Below, piece by piece: positions 35,433-45,661 of a stretch of DNA of 64,000 nt; the first letter of the stretch is position 1; every line of letters starts with the position of its first letter. This DNA is from CAYJGJ01 sp964367585 (lineage in GTDB: Bacteria; Bacillota; Clostridia; Peptostreptococcales; Anaerovoracaceae), in the NCBI GenBank assembly GCA_964367585.1, contig CAYIYH010000003.1, positions 62,001 through 126,000 on the forward strand, in the 5' to 3' direction. The notes beneath the pieces are model-generated. The model saw only the letters and a list, made by a program, of their open reading frames with translations. It had not been told where the DNA came from and ran no database searches. The translations under genes were made by a program, and so were the position numbers.

Positions 35433-37418
35433 TTATATTTTTATATTATATTTATTCATTTTTCTCCAAAGAGTTTGCCTACTCATGGATAATATTCTCG
35501 CAGTCTTAATGACTGAAAAATTATTTTCAGTTAAAGCTTCTATTATTGCTATTCTTTCTAAGTTACCATCTTCATATGTGTACTTCTGCGCTATCGAGCA
35601 CCTATTCTCCATACTCGACATATCAATATTATTGGAATTATCTTCACTAATATTAGTTAGCAAGCTTTTTCCAATTAAAGAGCTGTTTAACACATCATAA
35701 CCATTTTTCATCAGTATGAAGAATCTTTCTACGAAATTCTGCAACTCTCTAACATTGCCGTACCATTTATAGTTTTTAATTACATCCATATATATAACAG
35801 TCTCGAAATCATTCGTGAAATCGATTGATAAATCTTTCGAATATTCTTTCAAAAACTTATGGCCCAAAAAGGCAATATCCCCCTCTCTGTTTCTCAAAGG
35901 TGGGATTTTCACATCTAGAACACTTAATCTAAAATATAAATCTCTCCTAAATTCGTTATTTTTAACCTCTTCTTCCAAATCTTTGTTAGTAGCAGTAATA
36001 ACTCTAATATCTACCGGAATTACTTCACTACTCCCTATTCTCCTCACTTCTTTTTCTTGAAGCACTCGCAGCAGATTAACTTGAGTCTCTCTTGAAATTT
36101 CGCCTATTTCATCTAAAAATATTGTCCCACCATGTGCCATTTCAAAAAAACCCGGCTTTCCCTCTTTGTTTGCACCTGTAAAAGAACCTTCTTCATATCC
36201 AAACAACTCACTTTCCAATAGCCCTTTAGCTATTGCAGCGCAATTAACTGCCACAAAAGGTCCATTCCTTCTCTCACTTGCATTATGGATACTTTGAGCA
36301 AACAACTCTTTCCCAGTGCCAGTCTCTCCTCTGATAATTACTGCAGCATTTTCCTTTGCATAACTTTTGGCAATACTGATCGCTGACAATATTTCCGCAG
36401 ATTGCCCTAGTATATCCTCAAACTTGTATTTTGCAATCAACCCTTTTTTTGCTAATTTCATTCTTATTTTTTTTTCATTATTTTGTATAGTATTTATGTC
36501 CTGAAAAGTCGCAACTATACCCTTTATATCCCTGTTCACCATTATTGGTATTATATTTGTTATTAATAAGGTGTTGTTTATGTTTATTAGCTTGTTTAAT
36601 TTTGGAACTTCACTCTCAAGCACTTCTTTTATTTCTTCTTGCAAAATAGGCACTGATAATGACATATCAAAATGATCATCCGCATGTTTGCCTATCATTT
36701 TACTAGCATTATTATTAATTGTTAATATATTACAGTTCTGATCTGTTACGATAATTGAATCATGACTATAATTCAAAATTGCCATATATTTTTCTAATTG
36801 AGTTTTTAGTTCAATCTGCCTTATCTCTTCTTCTTTATGAATTTTTAACATTTTCTTTGCTACATTTATAGCACTTATAATGGCATCGTCAGAACTTTCT
36901 ACGATAACATGCTCAAGACCAAGCTCTTTAGCATATTTTTCTGTAACACTACCACCAACAGCCATTTTTGCACCATCTTTTATGGCTTCTCGAACACAAA
37001 TTTCACAATCTTTATTGTTCTTATAATAATATGGCCTAATATTGACATCTAATATTTTACAAATAGCCTTTATATCCAAACTCACTTCTTGATAAGTAAA
37101 AAGAGCAACTAATCCTTCACAATCTTTAGTTGCTTCAAATATCCTAATATAATCCTCAGTGCTTGTTTCCACATTTACGACATTAGCTTTGTATTTACTA
37201 CTTAAGTAACTTGCAACACCTTTTCGACTAATAAAGATCTTCGCACCTGAACTAATAAGTTCGCGATACAGACCGTCAACTTCATCAACTGTACTTAAAT
37301 ATACCCCTATATTATGTTCATTATTTTCACTAATAATTTTTTCCGCATTCTCCACAAGGTATTTTGATGGTGCAATGAAGCAGATTTCATTCGCCTTTAT
37401 TTTATGATTTAAATTCAT
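35433..37418 (-). CDS. Sigma-54-dependent activator with PrpR-type sensor
   Basis: 661 residues. A PrpR-like periplasmic-binding-fold N-terminal sensor (about 1-200), a PAS domain (about 215-320), a AAA+ domain with Walker A GETGTGKE, Walker B GGTIFLDEIGE and the loop GSFTGA (Ser for Ala), and a C-terminal helix-turn-helix (FSVIKTARILSMSRQTLWRKM). PrpR-type sensors bind small organic acids such as 2-methylcitrate. The gene precedes the sigma-54 promoter and its palindromic sites, so it very probably activates the CoA-transferase operon in response to the substrate or its CoA ester. Confidence 0.9.
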   Translation of the reverse strand: MNLNHKIKANEICFIAPSKYLVENAEKIISENNEHNIGVYLSTVDEVDGLYRELISSGAKIFISRKGVASYLSSKYKANVVNVETSTEDYIRIFEATKDCEGLVALFTYQEVSLDIKAICKILDVNIRPYYYKNNKDCEICVREAIKDGAKMAVGGSVTEKYAKELGLEHVIVESSDDAIISAINVAKKMLKIHKEEEIRQIELKTQLEKYMAILNYSHDSIIVTDQNCNILTINNNASKMIGKHADDHFDMSLSVPILQEEIKEVLESEVPKLNKLININNTLLITNIIPIMVNRDIKGIVATFQDINTIQNNEKKIRMKLAKKGLIAKYKFEDILGQSAEILSAISIAKSYAKENAAVIIRGETGTGKELFAQSIHNASERRNGPFVAVNCAAIAKGLLESELFGYEEGSFTGANKEGKPGFFEMAHGGTIFLDEIGEISRETQVNLLRVLQEKEVRRIGSSEVIPVDIRVITATNKDLEEEVKNNEFRRDLYFRLSVLDVKIPPLRNREGDIAFLGHKFLKEYSKDLSIDFTNDFETVIYMDVIKNYKWYGNVRELQNFVERFFILMKNGYDVLNSSLIGKSLLTNISEDNSNNIDMSSMENRCSIAQKYTYEDGNLERIAIIEALTENNFSVIKTARILSMSRQTLWRKMNKYNIKI

Positions 37419-37499
37419 TTTTATTTACCCTTTACCATTACTATCACCACAAAACAAAAAAATTTGGAACTGTCTTATTATTTCACTTTATATATTTGA

Positions 37500-38741
37500 C
37501 TACTTAATGTATTTAATAATAAACTTCGTATATTCATTTTCAACGGATTTAACTTCTATCATGCCGCCATCTTTTTCAATTATTGTTTTAGCAAGATTTA
37601 GCCCGATGCCGAATCCTTTTGAATTATTGGTTTTATGGTATCGCTCGAACACTTTACTGATGTCCTCTTTTTTTATTCCAATTCCTTCATCTTGTACGGT
37701 TATCATCGTATAGAAGTTATTGTCTGAAATATTAATAGCTATTATACCATTTTCTTTGCTATACTCTACACAATTTTTTATTATATTGGTCAATGCTTCT
37801 TCTTGCCATTTGGGGTCCACATTGATACTTATAGTATTCATCGGGGTTACCTTAGCGCCAGATGGTATAGATGCAGTGATCGATGGGATTACTGTACCGC
37901 CTGATGGGTTAATCTCAATATTTATATTTTTATCTCGACACAGCTCTTCAAGCGAGTTTTTTGCGTTATCAAGAAGCATTGATACTTTGACATTTTCTCG
38001 ATTAAACTCAATTACACTGGCATCCAGTCTAGATAGTTTCAGCATCACTTGGATTAAATCACTAATCTTCTCGATTTTCGTCTCTATTTTCCTTAAATAA
38101 TCTTCTTTCCTGCTTGTGGGCATCTCCTCATCATCTATCAGACTTTCTAGCATTAAACTAACAGATGTAAGAGGAGTATTAAGTTGGTGTGATATATCGG
38201 TGATATTGTCTTTTAGCACAAGTTTTTCCTTCTTAGCTCCTTCCGACTGCTCTTTTAACACGACCATCGTTTGATAGATTGAATTTCTCAGTTTGGACAA
38301 TTCGCTCTCATCATATTTCTCTATATCAATGTCGTAAATTCCTTTATTTATTCGATCCAAATATTCAATGAGTTTCTTAATTTCTGCTTGTCTCTTTTTG
38401 TTTTTTTTCAATATAAAAGCGAAAATCACAATGCTGATTAAGATCAAAATGGCGACATTGATACCAACATTTGCTGCGACACGGGATTCGATATCTCCGA
38501 CTAAATATAAATCACTTTCGGCGTAACCATATTCATGCAAAACATTGTTCTCGGTATGCTCGGGATTTTTCAGTATGCGAGCTATATCTCGCGAATCTAT
38601 TTCCGGATTTTCTTCGACTATCTGGTTAGCGATATCTATTACTTTCCTATTATAATAATCATTATAAATCAAATAGTTTACGAACGTAACCAGTATCACG
38701 ACTGTGATCAATATGGCTATTATTATACTATTCTTTTTCAA
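37500..38741 (-). CDS. Sensor histidine kinase with an in-frame insertion
   Basis: 413 residues: membrane helix, outer domain of about 55 residues, second helix (about 87-107), HAMP-like linker, HisKA (ISHQLNTPLTSVSLML), HATPase with TNIIKNCVEYS, DEGIGI and GFGIGLNLAK. Between INIEI and INVDPKWQEEALTNI, where relatives have only a few residues, about 23 extra ones occur, rich in P, S and T and with a repeated PSG-x-x-V-x-P unit. The TTG start overlaps the end of the response regulator gene. Probably controls the ABC exporter upstream on the same strand. Confidence 0.87.
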   Translation of the reverse strand: MKKNSIIIAILITVVILVTFVNYLIYNDYYNRKVIDIANQIVEENPEIDSRDIARILKNPEHTENNVLHEYGYAESDLYLVGDIESRVAANVGINVAILILISIVIFAFILKKNKKRQAEIKKLIEYLDRINKGIYDIDIEKYDESELSKLRNSIYQTMVVLKEQSEGAKKEKLVLKDNITDISHQLNTPLTSVSLMLESLIDDEEMPTSRKEDYLRKIETKIEKISDLIQVMLKLSRLDASVIEFNRENVKVSMLLDNAKNSLEELCRDKNINIEINPSGGTVIPSITASIPSGAKVTPMNTISINVDPKWQEEALTNIIKNCVEYSKENGIIAINISDNNFYTMITVQDEGIGIKKEDISKVFERYHKTNNSKGFGIGLNLAKTIIEKDGGMIEVKSVENEYTKFIIKYIK

Positions 38742-39360
38742 CTATATACCCTACACCTTTTATCGTTTTTATATATTCTTTTCCCAATTTGTCTCTAACT
38801 CTTTTAATATAAACACTTACTGTATTTTCTTCTACAAAATTACCGGTGTTGTCGTAAATCAGAGAATCTATTTTACCCCTTGTAACTTTCTTTCCTATAT
38901 TCTTGAATAATAATTCTATTATCTTATAGTCTATAGGAGTTACTGCTATCTCTTCTCCTTGAACAAATACTTTACTTGAATATGTATCGACTATCATATC
39001 TTTGTAATGAATAGTTGCCGTTACATTCCGACTAAGAACTTTTTCGATGCGAAGCATGAGCTCTCTACTTTTAAAAGGCTTCGTAATATATTCCTCACCC
39101 TCCGATAGCCCCCTTATAATAGTGGCCTCATCGTCTCTTGCCGACAAGAAAATAATTGGATTATTAATTATGGCACTAAACTCTAAACTACTGCCGTCTC
39201 CAAGTGTAACATCTAAAATAGTTAAATCGTGACCTCGATTGATTTTTTGCAGTGCTTCTTGTATACTAAACGCAGCGTCTACCTGATACTCTTTTTGCAA
39301 AATATACGACAATGATTCGACTATCTCGACATCGTCTTCTACCAATAGAATTTTTTTCAT
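38728..39360 (-). CDS. OmpR-family response regulator
   Basis: 210 residues. Receiver with LLVEDDVE, phospho-acceptor in LTILDVTLGDG and Lys in YITKPFKSREL; winged-helix domain ending IKGVGYIVEKE. The ATG at 39360 follows AAGGGTGAG; an upstream in-frame start gives a hydrophobic extension unlike the family. It overlaps the kinase gene by 14 bp. It lies after the ABC exporter genes, from which a terminator separates it. Confidence 0.9.
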   Translation of the reverse strand: MKKILLVEDDVEIVESLSYILQKEYQVDAAFSIQEALQKINRGHDLTILDVTLGDGSSLEFSAIINNPIIFLSARDDEATIIRGLSEGEEYITKPFKSRELMLRIEKVLSRNVTATIHYKDMIVDTYSSKVFVQGEEIAVTPIDYKIIELLFKNIGKKVTRGKIDSLIYDNTGNFVEENTVSVYIKRVRDKLGKEYIKTIKGVGYIVEKE

Positions 39361-39386
39361 ACACTCACCCTTATATATTATACTAC

Positions 39387-39416
39387 AAAAGGAGAGAACA
39401 ATAAACACCCTCTCCT
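39387..39416 (-). terminator. Terminator after the FtsX-type permease gene
   Basis: GGAGAG / CTCTCC stem with TTTTG following on the minus strand, between the permease stop and the response regulator start. Confidence 0.65.
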
Positions 39417-39511
39417 CGTGAACTTTTCAAACTATCCTCGCAGAATTCTTCCGGCTATTTCGCGTCTAATTCACTACTTTTCTAACTCTATTTTGAAAAT
39501 CCCCCAAAATA

Positions 39512-42001
39512 TTAGATATTTTCATTTCTAATAGTCTCAATCATATTTTGTTTATTGATCTTTGAAAGTGAATATCTCATTATCATATTAATTACCAAGA
39601 AAACGAATACGACTACGCTTGCGATTGCAATGTATGGTGGGGTAAAACTACCTAGCACATCAGGATTCATCATATCGGAATTCTTTAGTGCCCAGTACAT
39701 GATGTATGAAAAAACCATTCCAAATGCCAGTCCCCAAAACAACGACTTAGCACCGTAAAATATGCTCTCCACTCTTATCATGTGCTTAAATTCCTTACCT
39801 GTCATTCCTATTGAATTTAAAGTTGCAAACTCTCTTGCCCTTAGTTTCATGTTCGTAGTAATCGTATTAAATATATTAGTAAGTCCTATCAATGTAATTA
39901 CTATTATGAAGCCATATAAAAATATAGCAATTAAGATTAGTAGATTATTTTGCATTTCTAAGTAGTCTTCAACGTTGAATATTGATAACGATACATCGTT
40001 TTCTTCTTCAAACTCATATATACGAGTTTGCAACTCACTTGTATTGTTGGAATTAATATATAGACTTTGATAATAACTATTAGCCTCTATCGACTTGAAA
40101 AGCTCTTCTTCAAGAACCAGTACCGAAACACCTATTTGAAAATTTTCTCCACCCATCGGAACTGTTTCAGATGTAACAAATTCTATATTAACCTTCTTAC
40201 CGCTATCATCAACAAGCTCTACGCTTTCGATACTTTCATCGACAATATTTTGCCATCTATACCCACCATCGGATTCATTTATTTGAATTGAATTATTTAC
40301 CAATATTCCCTTATTTTCAACATCTGAGAGTTCAAGATTGGCATCTAGTACAAACTTCTCATATGCATCTTGGTTTAAACTAATTATTCTCAAATACTCG
40401 GATTGACTCATCAAATCAGTGAATCTCTCATCAAAGTTACTTGGGGCAATTTTTATTTGCTTTTCATTGTGCAATGAAAATGAATCTACGCCTTGCATAT
40501 TTGATATATCTTCATAGATTTTTTTCACTTCTTCTTGAGTCTCATATCCGGAATTATTTGATATTGCCAAACTAAAACTTGCATCCTTAAAAATATCGCC
40601 TACGGTAGCAAATCCTAATTCCATATAATATGATAAGGCAACAAATGTCATAATACTCACTGCGAGAGAAACAATAGTTGTACGATATTTGGACTTATTT
40701 CTCCGCATACTTTTGTATGCAATTACGCCTCCGGTTTTAAAGAGAGCTTTGATTATCTTTGGCACCTTAGCTTTCTTACTGTTGAATTTCAACTCATTTT
40801 GATTCTTTATTGCCTCTATCTCCGTGATTTTGCCCGCTTTTTTTGCACTATGTATTGCAGATAGGTAAATTGTAACGCTAGACAAAACTACTCCAACTGC
40901 AAGCGGTTCCCATGTAAATTTATACGCAAATGCAAATGTTGATTGCAAGCTTGGCATAAAATAGTTTACAACTATCACCAATATATATGTCGCGATGTTT
41001 CCGGCGATCAATCCAAGTGGAATTCCTATAATCCCCAGGTACCACCCCTCTTTTAAAACACTCCTTTTAATCTGCTTAGGCGTTGCCCCGACACTAGACA
41101 ACATTCCATAGAGCCTTGTTTTTTCAGATACGGAAATTGCAAATGAATTCCTGATGCAAAAGACGGAAGTTATAATTATAATTATGGACACTATTGCAGC
41201 CACCGTATATATGACTTCTCTTGTCGAATCATCCACCATATATCCCGCCCATCTCAAATACTCAGAGTTATAGCTAAACATATATTTTCCAGGTTCCATG
41301 TCGCTAGAAGTTCCATTAATCCCTGCGGTTATCTCATTATAATTTTCCGGATTATGATATAGAAGATGAATATGAGCAGTTCCGTCAATATTTTCGTCGT
41401 AAGTGTAGAAATTGTTTTCGTAATGCGTCGATAAATATGAGTAGTAATTAGCGAATCCTACAACCTTATATTTTTTGTTTTCAATAACCTGAAACTCTTC
41501 GTTGCTGATGTCTTCGCTGTATTCCGTAACAATCTGCCCATTGTTCATCCGCTCTCCAATTGGGAAATTTATCTCATCGCCAATATCGATATTATTCTGT
41601 GCCGCAAAATAGACATCCACTACAATCTCTGTATTATCTTTTGGAACGCTTCCCTCTTCTAGTTGTTTTTCTAAGTCTCCAAGACCTTTCGCATCGACAC
41701 CATTTACGCCAATATATCTATCTTCCCAAAATGCAACATTCGTATCAGTCAAGTAATATGATGCTACTTCTTTGTGTTCAATTATGTCTTTAATTTCTTC
41801 ATTTGGTACGTCATAAAACGTCACATGTCTATTGCCGTCTGAATCTAACGAAGCTTGCATTATCGAACTTTGTGCAGATACTACTAGTCCATATACAGCA
41901 GTTATCAAAGCGCAAGATAACACGATTCCAACAATGGTAACTGCTGTTCTTTGTTTGTTTTTGCTCATATTTTTTTTTGTAAGTTTATTCAACACTTCCA
42001 T
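39512..42001 (-). CDS. MacB/FtsX-type ABC transporter permease
   Basis: 829 residues with two FtsX-like halves: an N-terminal membrane helix, a large outer domain (about 45-260), three helices, a second N-terminal-type helix near 435, another outer domain, and three final helices. The sequence SSVGATPKQIKRSVLKEGWYLG is the usual FtsX coupling region, and NSIGMTGKEFKHMIRVESIFYG repeats it in the second half. Such permeases with an adjacent two-component system usually export or sense peptides or antibiotics. It overlaps the ATPase gene by 17 bp. Confidence 0.88.
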   Translation of the reverse strand: MEVLNKLTKKNMSKNKQRTAVTIVGIVLSCALITAVYGLVVSAQSSIMQASLDSDGNRHVTFYDVPNEEIKDIIEHKEVASYYLTDTNVAFWEDRYIGVNGVDAKGLGDLEKQLEEGSVPKDNTEIVVDVYFAAQNNIDIGDEINFPIGERMNNGQIVTEYSEDISNEEFQVIENKKYKVVGFANYYSYLSTHYENNFYTYDENIDGTAHIHLLYHNPENYNEITAGINGTSSDMEPGKYMFSYNSEYLRWAGYMVDDSTREVIYTVAAIVSIIIIITSVFCIRNSFAISVSEKTRLYGMLSSVGATPKQIKRSVLKEGWYLGIIGIPLGLIAGNIATYILVIVVNYFMPSLQSTFAFAYKFTWEPLAVGVVLSSVTIYLSAIHSAKKAGKITEIEAIKNQNELKFNSKKAKVPKIIKALFKTGGVIAYKSMRRNKSKYRTTIVSLAVSIMTFVALSYYMELGFATVGDIFKDASFSLAISNNSGYETQEEVKKIYEDISNMQGVDSFSLHNEKQIKIAPSNFDERFTDLMSQSEYLRIISLNQDAYEKFVLDANLELSDVENKGILVNNSIQINESDGGYRWQNIVDESIESVELVDDSGKKVNIEFVTSETVPMGGENFQIGVSVLVLEEELFKSIEANSYYQSLYINSNNTSELQTRIYEFEEENDVSLSIFNVEDYLEMQNNLLILIAIFLYGFIIVITLIGLTNIFNTITTNMKLRAREFATLNSIGMTGKEFKHMIRVESIFYGAKSLFWGLAFGMVFSYIMYWALKNSDMMNPDVLGSFTPPYIAIASVVVFVFLVINMIMRYSLSKINKQNMIETIRNENI

Positions 42002-42677
42002 AAGTCTTTTCGTCTCCTACTATTTTTCCATCTTCAATTCTAATTATTCTATCCGCAATCCTTGCCACTTCGACATCGTGAGTTATCATGATGATAGTTT
42101 GCCTGTACTTTTGATTAGCCACTTTTAAAAGTGTTATAATTTCATCACTATTCTTAGAATCCAAATTGCCTGTCGGTTCATCCGCTAAGATTATTGTGGG
42201 ATTATTAATCAAGGCTCTTCCGATAGAAGTCCTCTGTTGTTCACCGCCGGACAACTCATTAGGCAAGTGATTTATTCTCTTAGTAAGTCCAAGCGTATTA
42301 ATCAAATCGTTTAAATTTACATTGCTCGTTTTGGAATTATCCAAATCTCTTGGCAAAGTAATGTTTTCTTTTACTGTCAAAATTGGGATCAAATTATAAA
42401 ATTGGTATATGAGGCCGACTTGTCTTCTTCTAAATATTGCTAGCTGGTCTCTGTTGAGTTCAAAAATATTCGTGCCACCAATGTAGACCCTTCCACTCGT
42501 CGGCTTATCGACTCCACCGAGCAAATGTAGTAGTGTCGACTTCCCAGAACCACTCGCTCCGACTATCGCAACGAATTCACCTTTCTTAACACTGAAACTC
42601 GTATTGTTGACCGCAGTTATTTCATTTTCACCATTTTTGTAAGTTTTAACTAAATTTTCTACTTTTAAAATTTCCAT
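41985..42677 (-). CDS. MacB/LolD-type ABC transporter ATPase
   Basis: 230 residues. Walker A GASGSGKST, Q-loop YQFYNLIP, signature LSGGEQQRTSIGRAL, Walker B IILADEPTGNLD and the switch His in ITHDVEVA. It pairs with the permease gene that it overlaps. GGAGG lies before the ATG. Confidence 0.93.
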   Translation of the reverse strand: MEILKVENLVKTYKNGENEITAVNNTSFSVKKGEFVAIVGASGSGKSTLLHLLGGVDKPTSGRVYIGGTNIFELNRDQLAIFRRRQVGLIYQFYNLIPILTVKENITLPRDLDNSKTSNVNLNDLINTLGLTKRINHLPNELSGGEQQRTSIGRALINNPTIILADEPTGNLDSKNSDEIITLLKVANQKYRQTIIMITHDVEVARIADRIIRIEDGKIVGDEKTYGSVE

Positions 42678-42755
42678 ATTATTACCTCCGTAGTGAAACT
42701 ATATCACCTCAGTCTTACAACACCGTGACATTCAAAAAATATTGTAATTATTTAT

Positions 42756-42791
42756 AAAAAAATGGCGGATACCAGTTATGGCACCCACCAA
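42756..42791 (-). terminator. Terminator of the lipoprotein MsrAB gene
   Basis: On the minus strand GGTGGGTGCC and GGTATCCGCC pair (with G-U pairs) around ATAACT, followed by seven T. It lies 10 bp after the stop. Confidence 0.78.
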
Positions 42792-42800
42792 GTTATTTAA

Positions 42801-43934
42801 TTAAAATGTAAATTGATTTATACTTTGCTCATTTAGCACAAGGTGTTGAAGGTGCCCGTATCCTTCAATTTGCATCTCTTCATAAGGAATGAATCGTAAT
42901 GCTGCGCCATTAATACAATATCGAAGACCACCCTCATCGCTCGGACCATCTTCAAAAACATGTCCCAGATGCGCATCTCCAACACGGCTTTTCACCTCTT
43001 TACCTGAAAATATTTCTTCTTTATAAATAACAACATAGTCGGTGATAGGTTTTGTAAAACTTGGCCATCCAGTACCAGAATCATATTTATCGGCCGAATT
43101 GAAAAGCGGTTCTCCTGTCGTTATATCGATATAAATGCCTGGTCTATAGTTATCATCATACTCGTGGGTAAAAGCCTGCTCTGTGTCACCGTTTTGGGTA
43201 ACGTTATATTCAAGTTCCGTCAGCTGCTCTTTCAATTTTTCCGCATCTGGTAATGAATAGTCCTCGGCCGAAATTGCTTCGATTTCATTCAAAACACTCA
43301 TGTCAATATGACAGTATCCATTCACATTCTTTTTTAGATAATCTTGATGATATTCCTCTGCGAGATAAAAATTATCGAGAGGTACCACTTCAACGACAAT
43401 CTCTTCCTTGTACTGTGAAGATAGTGTTTCGATATGCTTATCTATAATCTCTTTGTCGCCATCGTTCTCATAGTATAAACCGGATCGATATTGTGTACCA
43501 ACGTCGTTACCTTGTTTATTTAGTGTTGTTGGATCTACAACATCAAAAAAATATGCTAAAAGCTCATCAAGAGTAAGTACTTCGGGATCGTATATGACAC
43601 GAACCGTTTCAGCGTGTCCTGTATCTTCTCGAATAACTTCTTCATATGTAGGGTCTTCGGTTTTACCATTTGCATATCCGGAAACGGCGTCATACACACC
43701 TGCTATACGAGACATGTATTCTTCAACGCCCCAAAAACATCCGCCTGCTAGGTAAATTGTGCTGAGATTTTTTTCTGCCTTTAGTGCTTCAAAATCTATT
43801 ACTATCTCTGGAATCGCTATATCAGAATGTCCTACATCTACTTGCTGTGAATCACTGCCGGTTGAACAACCAACCAGTAATCCGACGGTTATCACACCCA
43901 CCACAAATGTTTTAAATAACTTTAAATTTAACAT
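42801..43934 (-). CDS. msrAB: MsrA-MsrB fusion methionine sulfoxide reductase, lipoprotein form
   Basis: 377 residues. A signal peptide with lipobox (TVGLLVGCS, Cys about 22) is followed by MsrA (LAGGCFWGVEEYM, catalytic Cys; AEEYHQDYL) and MsrB (GTGWPSFTKPI; RYCINGAALRF with the catalytic Cys). MsrA repairs the S and MsrB the R form of methionine sulfoxide. This copy should sit on the outer face of the membrane and repair surface proteins. The start ATG 43934 gives the best signal peptide; an ATG at 43946 abuts AAAGGA. A cytosolic paralogue is at 56667-57713. Confidence 0.93.
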   Translation of the reverse strand: MLNLKLFKTFVVGVITVGLLVGCSTGSDSQQVDVGHSDIAIPEIVIDFEALKAEKNLSTIYLAGGCFWGVEEYMSRIAGVYDAVSGYANGKTEDPTYEEVIREDTGHAETVRVIYDPEVLTLDELLAYFFDVVDPTTLNKQGNDVGTQYRSGLYYENDGDKEIIDKHIETLSSQYKEEIVVEVVPLDNFYLAEEYHQDYLKKNVNGYCHIDMSVLNEIEAISAEDYSLPDAEKLKEQLTELEYNVTQNGDTEQAFTHEYDDNYRPGIYIDITTGEPLFNSADKYDSGTGWPSFTKPITDYVVIYKEEIFSGKEVKSRVGDAHLGHVFEDGPSDEGGLRYCINGAALRFIPYEEMQIEGYGHLQHLVLNEQSINQFTF

Positions 43935-44040
43935 AATGCTTACCATTCCTTTCCGAAAAGATTGATATATTGCTATTCTTTTTTTGAGGTCACACTGTCG
44001 TGTTAATTTATCTGTTATTATATGCGGGCTGATTGCTTTC

Positions 44041-44066
44041 TAATTATGGCGAATTCGCCATAATTA
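44041..44066. terminator. 26-bp perfect palindrome after the DEAD-box helicase gene
   Basis: TAATTATGGCGAA and its complement meet with no spacer, 2 bp past the helicase stop. It is hairpin-forming and placed like a terminator, but no T-run follows, so the role is uncertain. Confidence 0.5.
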
Positions 44067-44068
44067 AT

Positions 44069-45580
44069 TTATCTATTTTTACTCCGTTGATTTTTTTTGT
44101 TTCCGCTTTTATGCTCCTGGTAGGATTTTTTGTTCTGATATCCTTCTTTTCCTTTAGAACCGCCATGTGCATCTTTACCTTTTCCGTGACCACGTGAACG
44201 ATTTCTAGAAGACCTTCTTCCCGAATCAGAAAAATTGCTTTTTTCAAATTTAATAGGCTTTAAGCTTGCACGCATAGCGTCACTTTCAGCAAATGCTAGA
44301 CTCATTGCTGAAATTGCAAGCTGTTCAGGGGTATATCCTTCTTCTTGTAGTTGTACCAACATTTCATCATATTTAGGAAGGGCCGTATTAGTTAAAGCTC
44401 TTCTCATGGAGGATAGGTTTCCGATTGAACTTTTTTGTGTAACATCAGAGAATGAAGGTAAAGGCATAGTCTTAATAGTTGATTTCGTCTGAGATACAAT
44501 ATCTAATAAAGTATTAACTTGACGTCTACTAGTACAAAGAGTTATTGCCTTACCCGATTTTCCAACTCTACCAGTTCTGCCAATACGATGGGTATAGTAT
44601 TCAGCGTTTTGTGGCATATCAAAATTAAACACATATTCTACGTCATTCACGTCGATCCCTCTAGCCGCAACATCCGTGGCAACTAGAATTGAGGTTTTGC
44701 CGAATCTGAACCTATTCATGACATTAGTTCTTTGAGCCTGTCTAAGGTCTCCATGGATTCCATCGGCTTCAATTCCTAATGTATTTAAATGCGCAGTCAA
44801 ATCTTCCGCCATTTTTTTTGTGTTACAAAAAATAATAGCTAGTGAAGGCTCGTAATAATGAAGTAAAATACTCAATGCATCAATCTTTTGATTTGATGGA
44901 ACTTCAACATAACTTTGCGCGATATTTTCTACTGTCATTGCTTTAGCTTTAGTTTTTAATATTTCGGGATTTTTTTGAAACTCTTTTGTAATCGACAAGA
45001 TTCCCGCAGGCATTGTTGCCGAGAAAAGTATAGTTTGTCTTTCTTCGGGAGTATCTTGAAGTATAGTTTCCATATCCTCTTTGAAGCCCATAGATAACAT
45101 TTCGTCTGCTTCGTCTAAAACTACCATTTTTATTTCGTCAAGTTTAAGCGTGCCGCGACGCATGTGATCCATAACTCGTCCTGGAGTTCCAACTACAATA
45201 TTTGCCTTTCTCAATTGAGCAAATTGCTTATCAAGAGAAGCTCCTCCATAAATTTCAGAAACGTACATATACTCAGTATGTTTTACTAGTTTTCTAATTA
45301 CGTCTGCAACTTGCTGAGCTAATTCTCGCGTCGGACATAGTACTAATGCTTGTGGTGCTGATTTTTTATTTTTACTTGGATCAATTATTTCAGTTAGTGG
45401 TATAGAAAAGGCTAATGTCTTTCCTGTTCCTGTTTGAGAACGGCCAATTACGTCTACACCAGTTCTAATTAATGGGATTGCTTTTTCTTGGATTTCTGTC
45501 GGGTTAATAAATCCTACTTCATCCATAGCAATCTGGATATTTGGGAGTAGGTCAAATTCTTTGAATGTACTGTTTGTCAC
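44069..45580 (-). CDS. DEAD-box ATP-dependent RNA helicase (CshA/DeaD-like)
   Basis: 503 residues. Q motif region, Walker A QTGTGKT, PTRELAQQ, the DEAD box in VVLDEADEML, SAT, and HRIGRTGRVGKSG of the second RecA-like domain are all present. The C-terminal 60 residues are basic and rich in S, R, G and K (RRSSRNRSRGHGKGKDAHGG), as in cold-shock helicases that act on mRNA decay and ribosome assembly. It starts at a GTG behind GAGGAAAA. Which of CshA, CshB or DeaD it corresponds to is not clear. Confidence 0.9.
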   Translation of the reverse strand: MTNSTFKEFDLLPNIQIAMDEVGFINPTEIQEKAIPLIRTGVDVIGRSQTGTGKTLAFSIPLTEIIDPSKNKKSAPQALVLCPTRELAQQVADVIRKLVKHTEYMYVSEIYGGASLDKQFAQLRKANIVVGTPGRVMDHMRRGTLKLDEIKMVVLDEADEMLSMGFKEDMETILQDTPEERQTILFSATMPAGILSITKEFQKNPEILKTKAKAMTVENIAQSYVEVPSNQKIDALSILLHYYEPSLAIIFCNTKKMAEDLTAHLNTLGIEADGIHGDLRQAQRTNVMNRFRFGKTSILVATDVAARGIDVNDVEYVFNFDMPQNAEYYTHRIGRTGRVGKSGKAITLCTSRRQVNTLLDIVSQTKSTIKTMPLPSFSDVTQKSSIGNLSSMRRALTNTALPKYDEMLVQLQEEGYTPEQLAISAMSLAFAESDAMRASLKPIKFEKSNFSDSGRRSSRNRSRGHGKGKDAHGGSKGKEGYQNKKSYQEHKSGNKKNQRSKNR

Positions 45581-45630
45581 TTTTCCTCATTTCATGTTTA
45601 TATTTTTAAAATACTAAACTCTTAAATATA

Positions 45631-45661
45631 AAAAACGAGGAGCAATTTCCTCGTTTTTTCA
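45631..45661 (-). terminator. Intrinsic terminator between the MFS operon and the helicase gene
   Basis: AAAAACGAGGA / TCCTCGTTTTTT with a 6-base loop; T-runs on both strands. It probably ends the ALDH-to-MFS operon. Confidence 0.8.

Noticed and set aside
37500..42677. BceRS-BceAB type bacitracin module
   Set aside because: The kinase has a substantial outer domain, whereas BceS-type kinases lack one, and the permease has two large outer domains of the MacB/FtsX kind; a general peptide/antibiotic exporter is all I can support.
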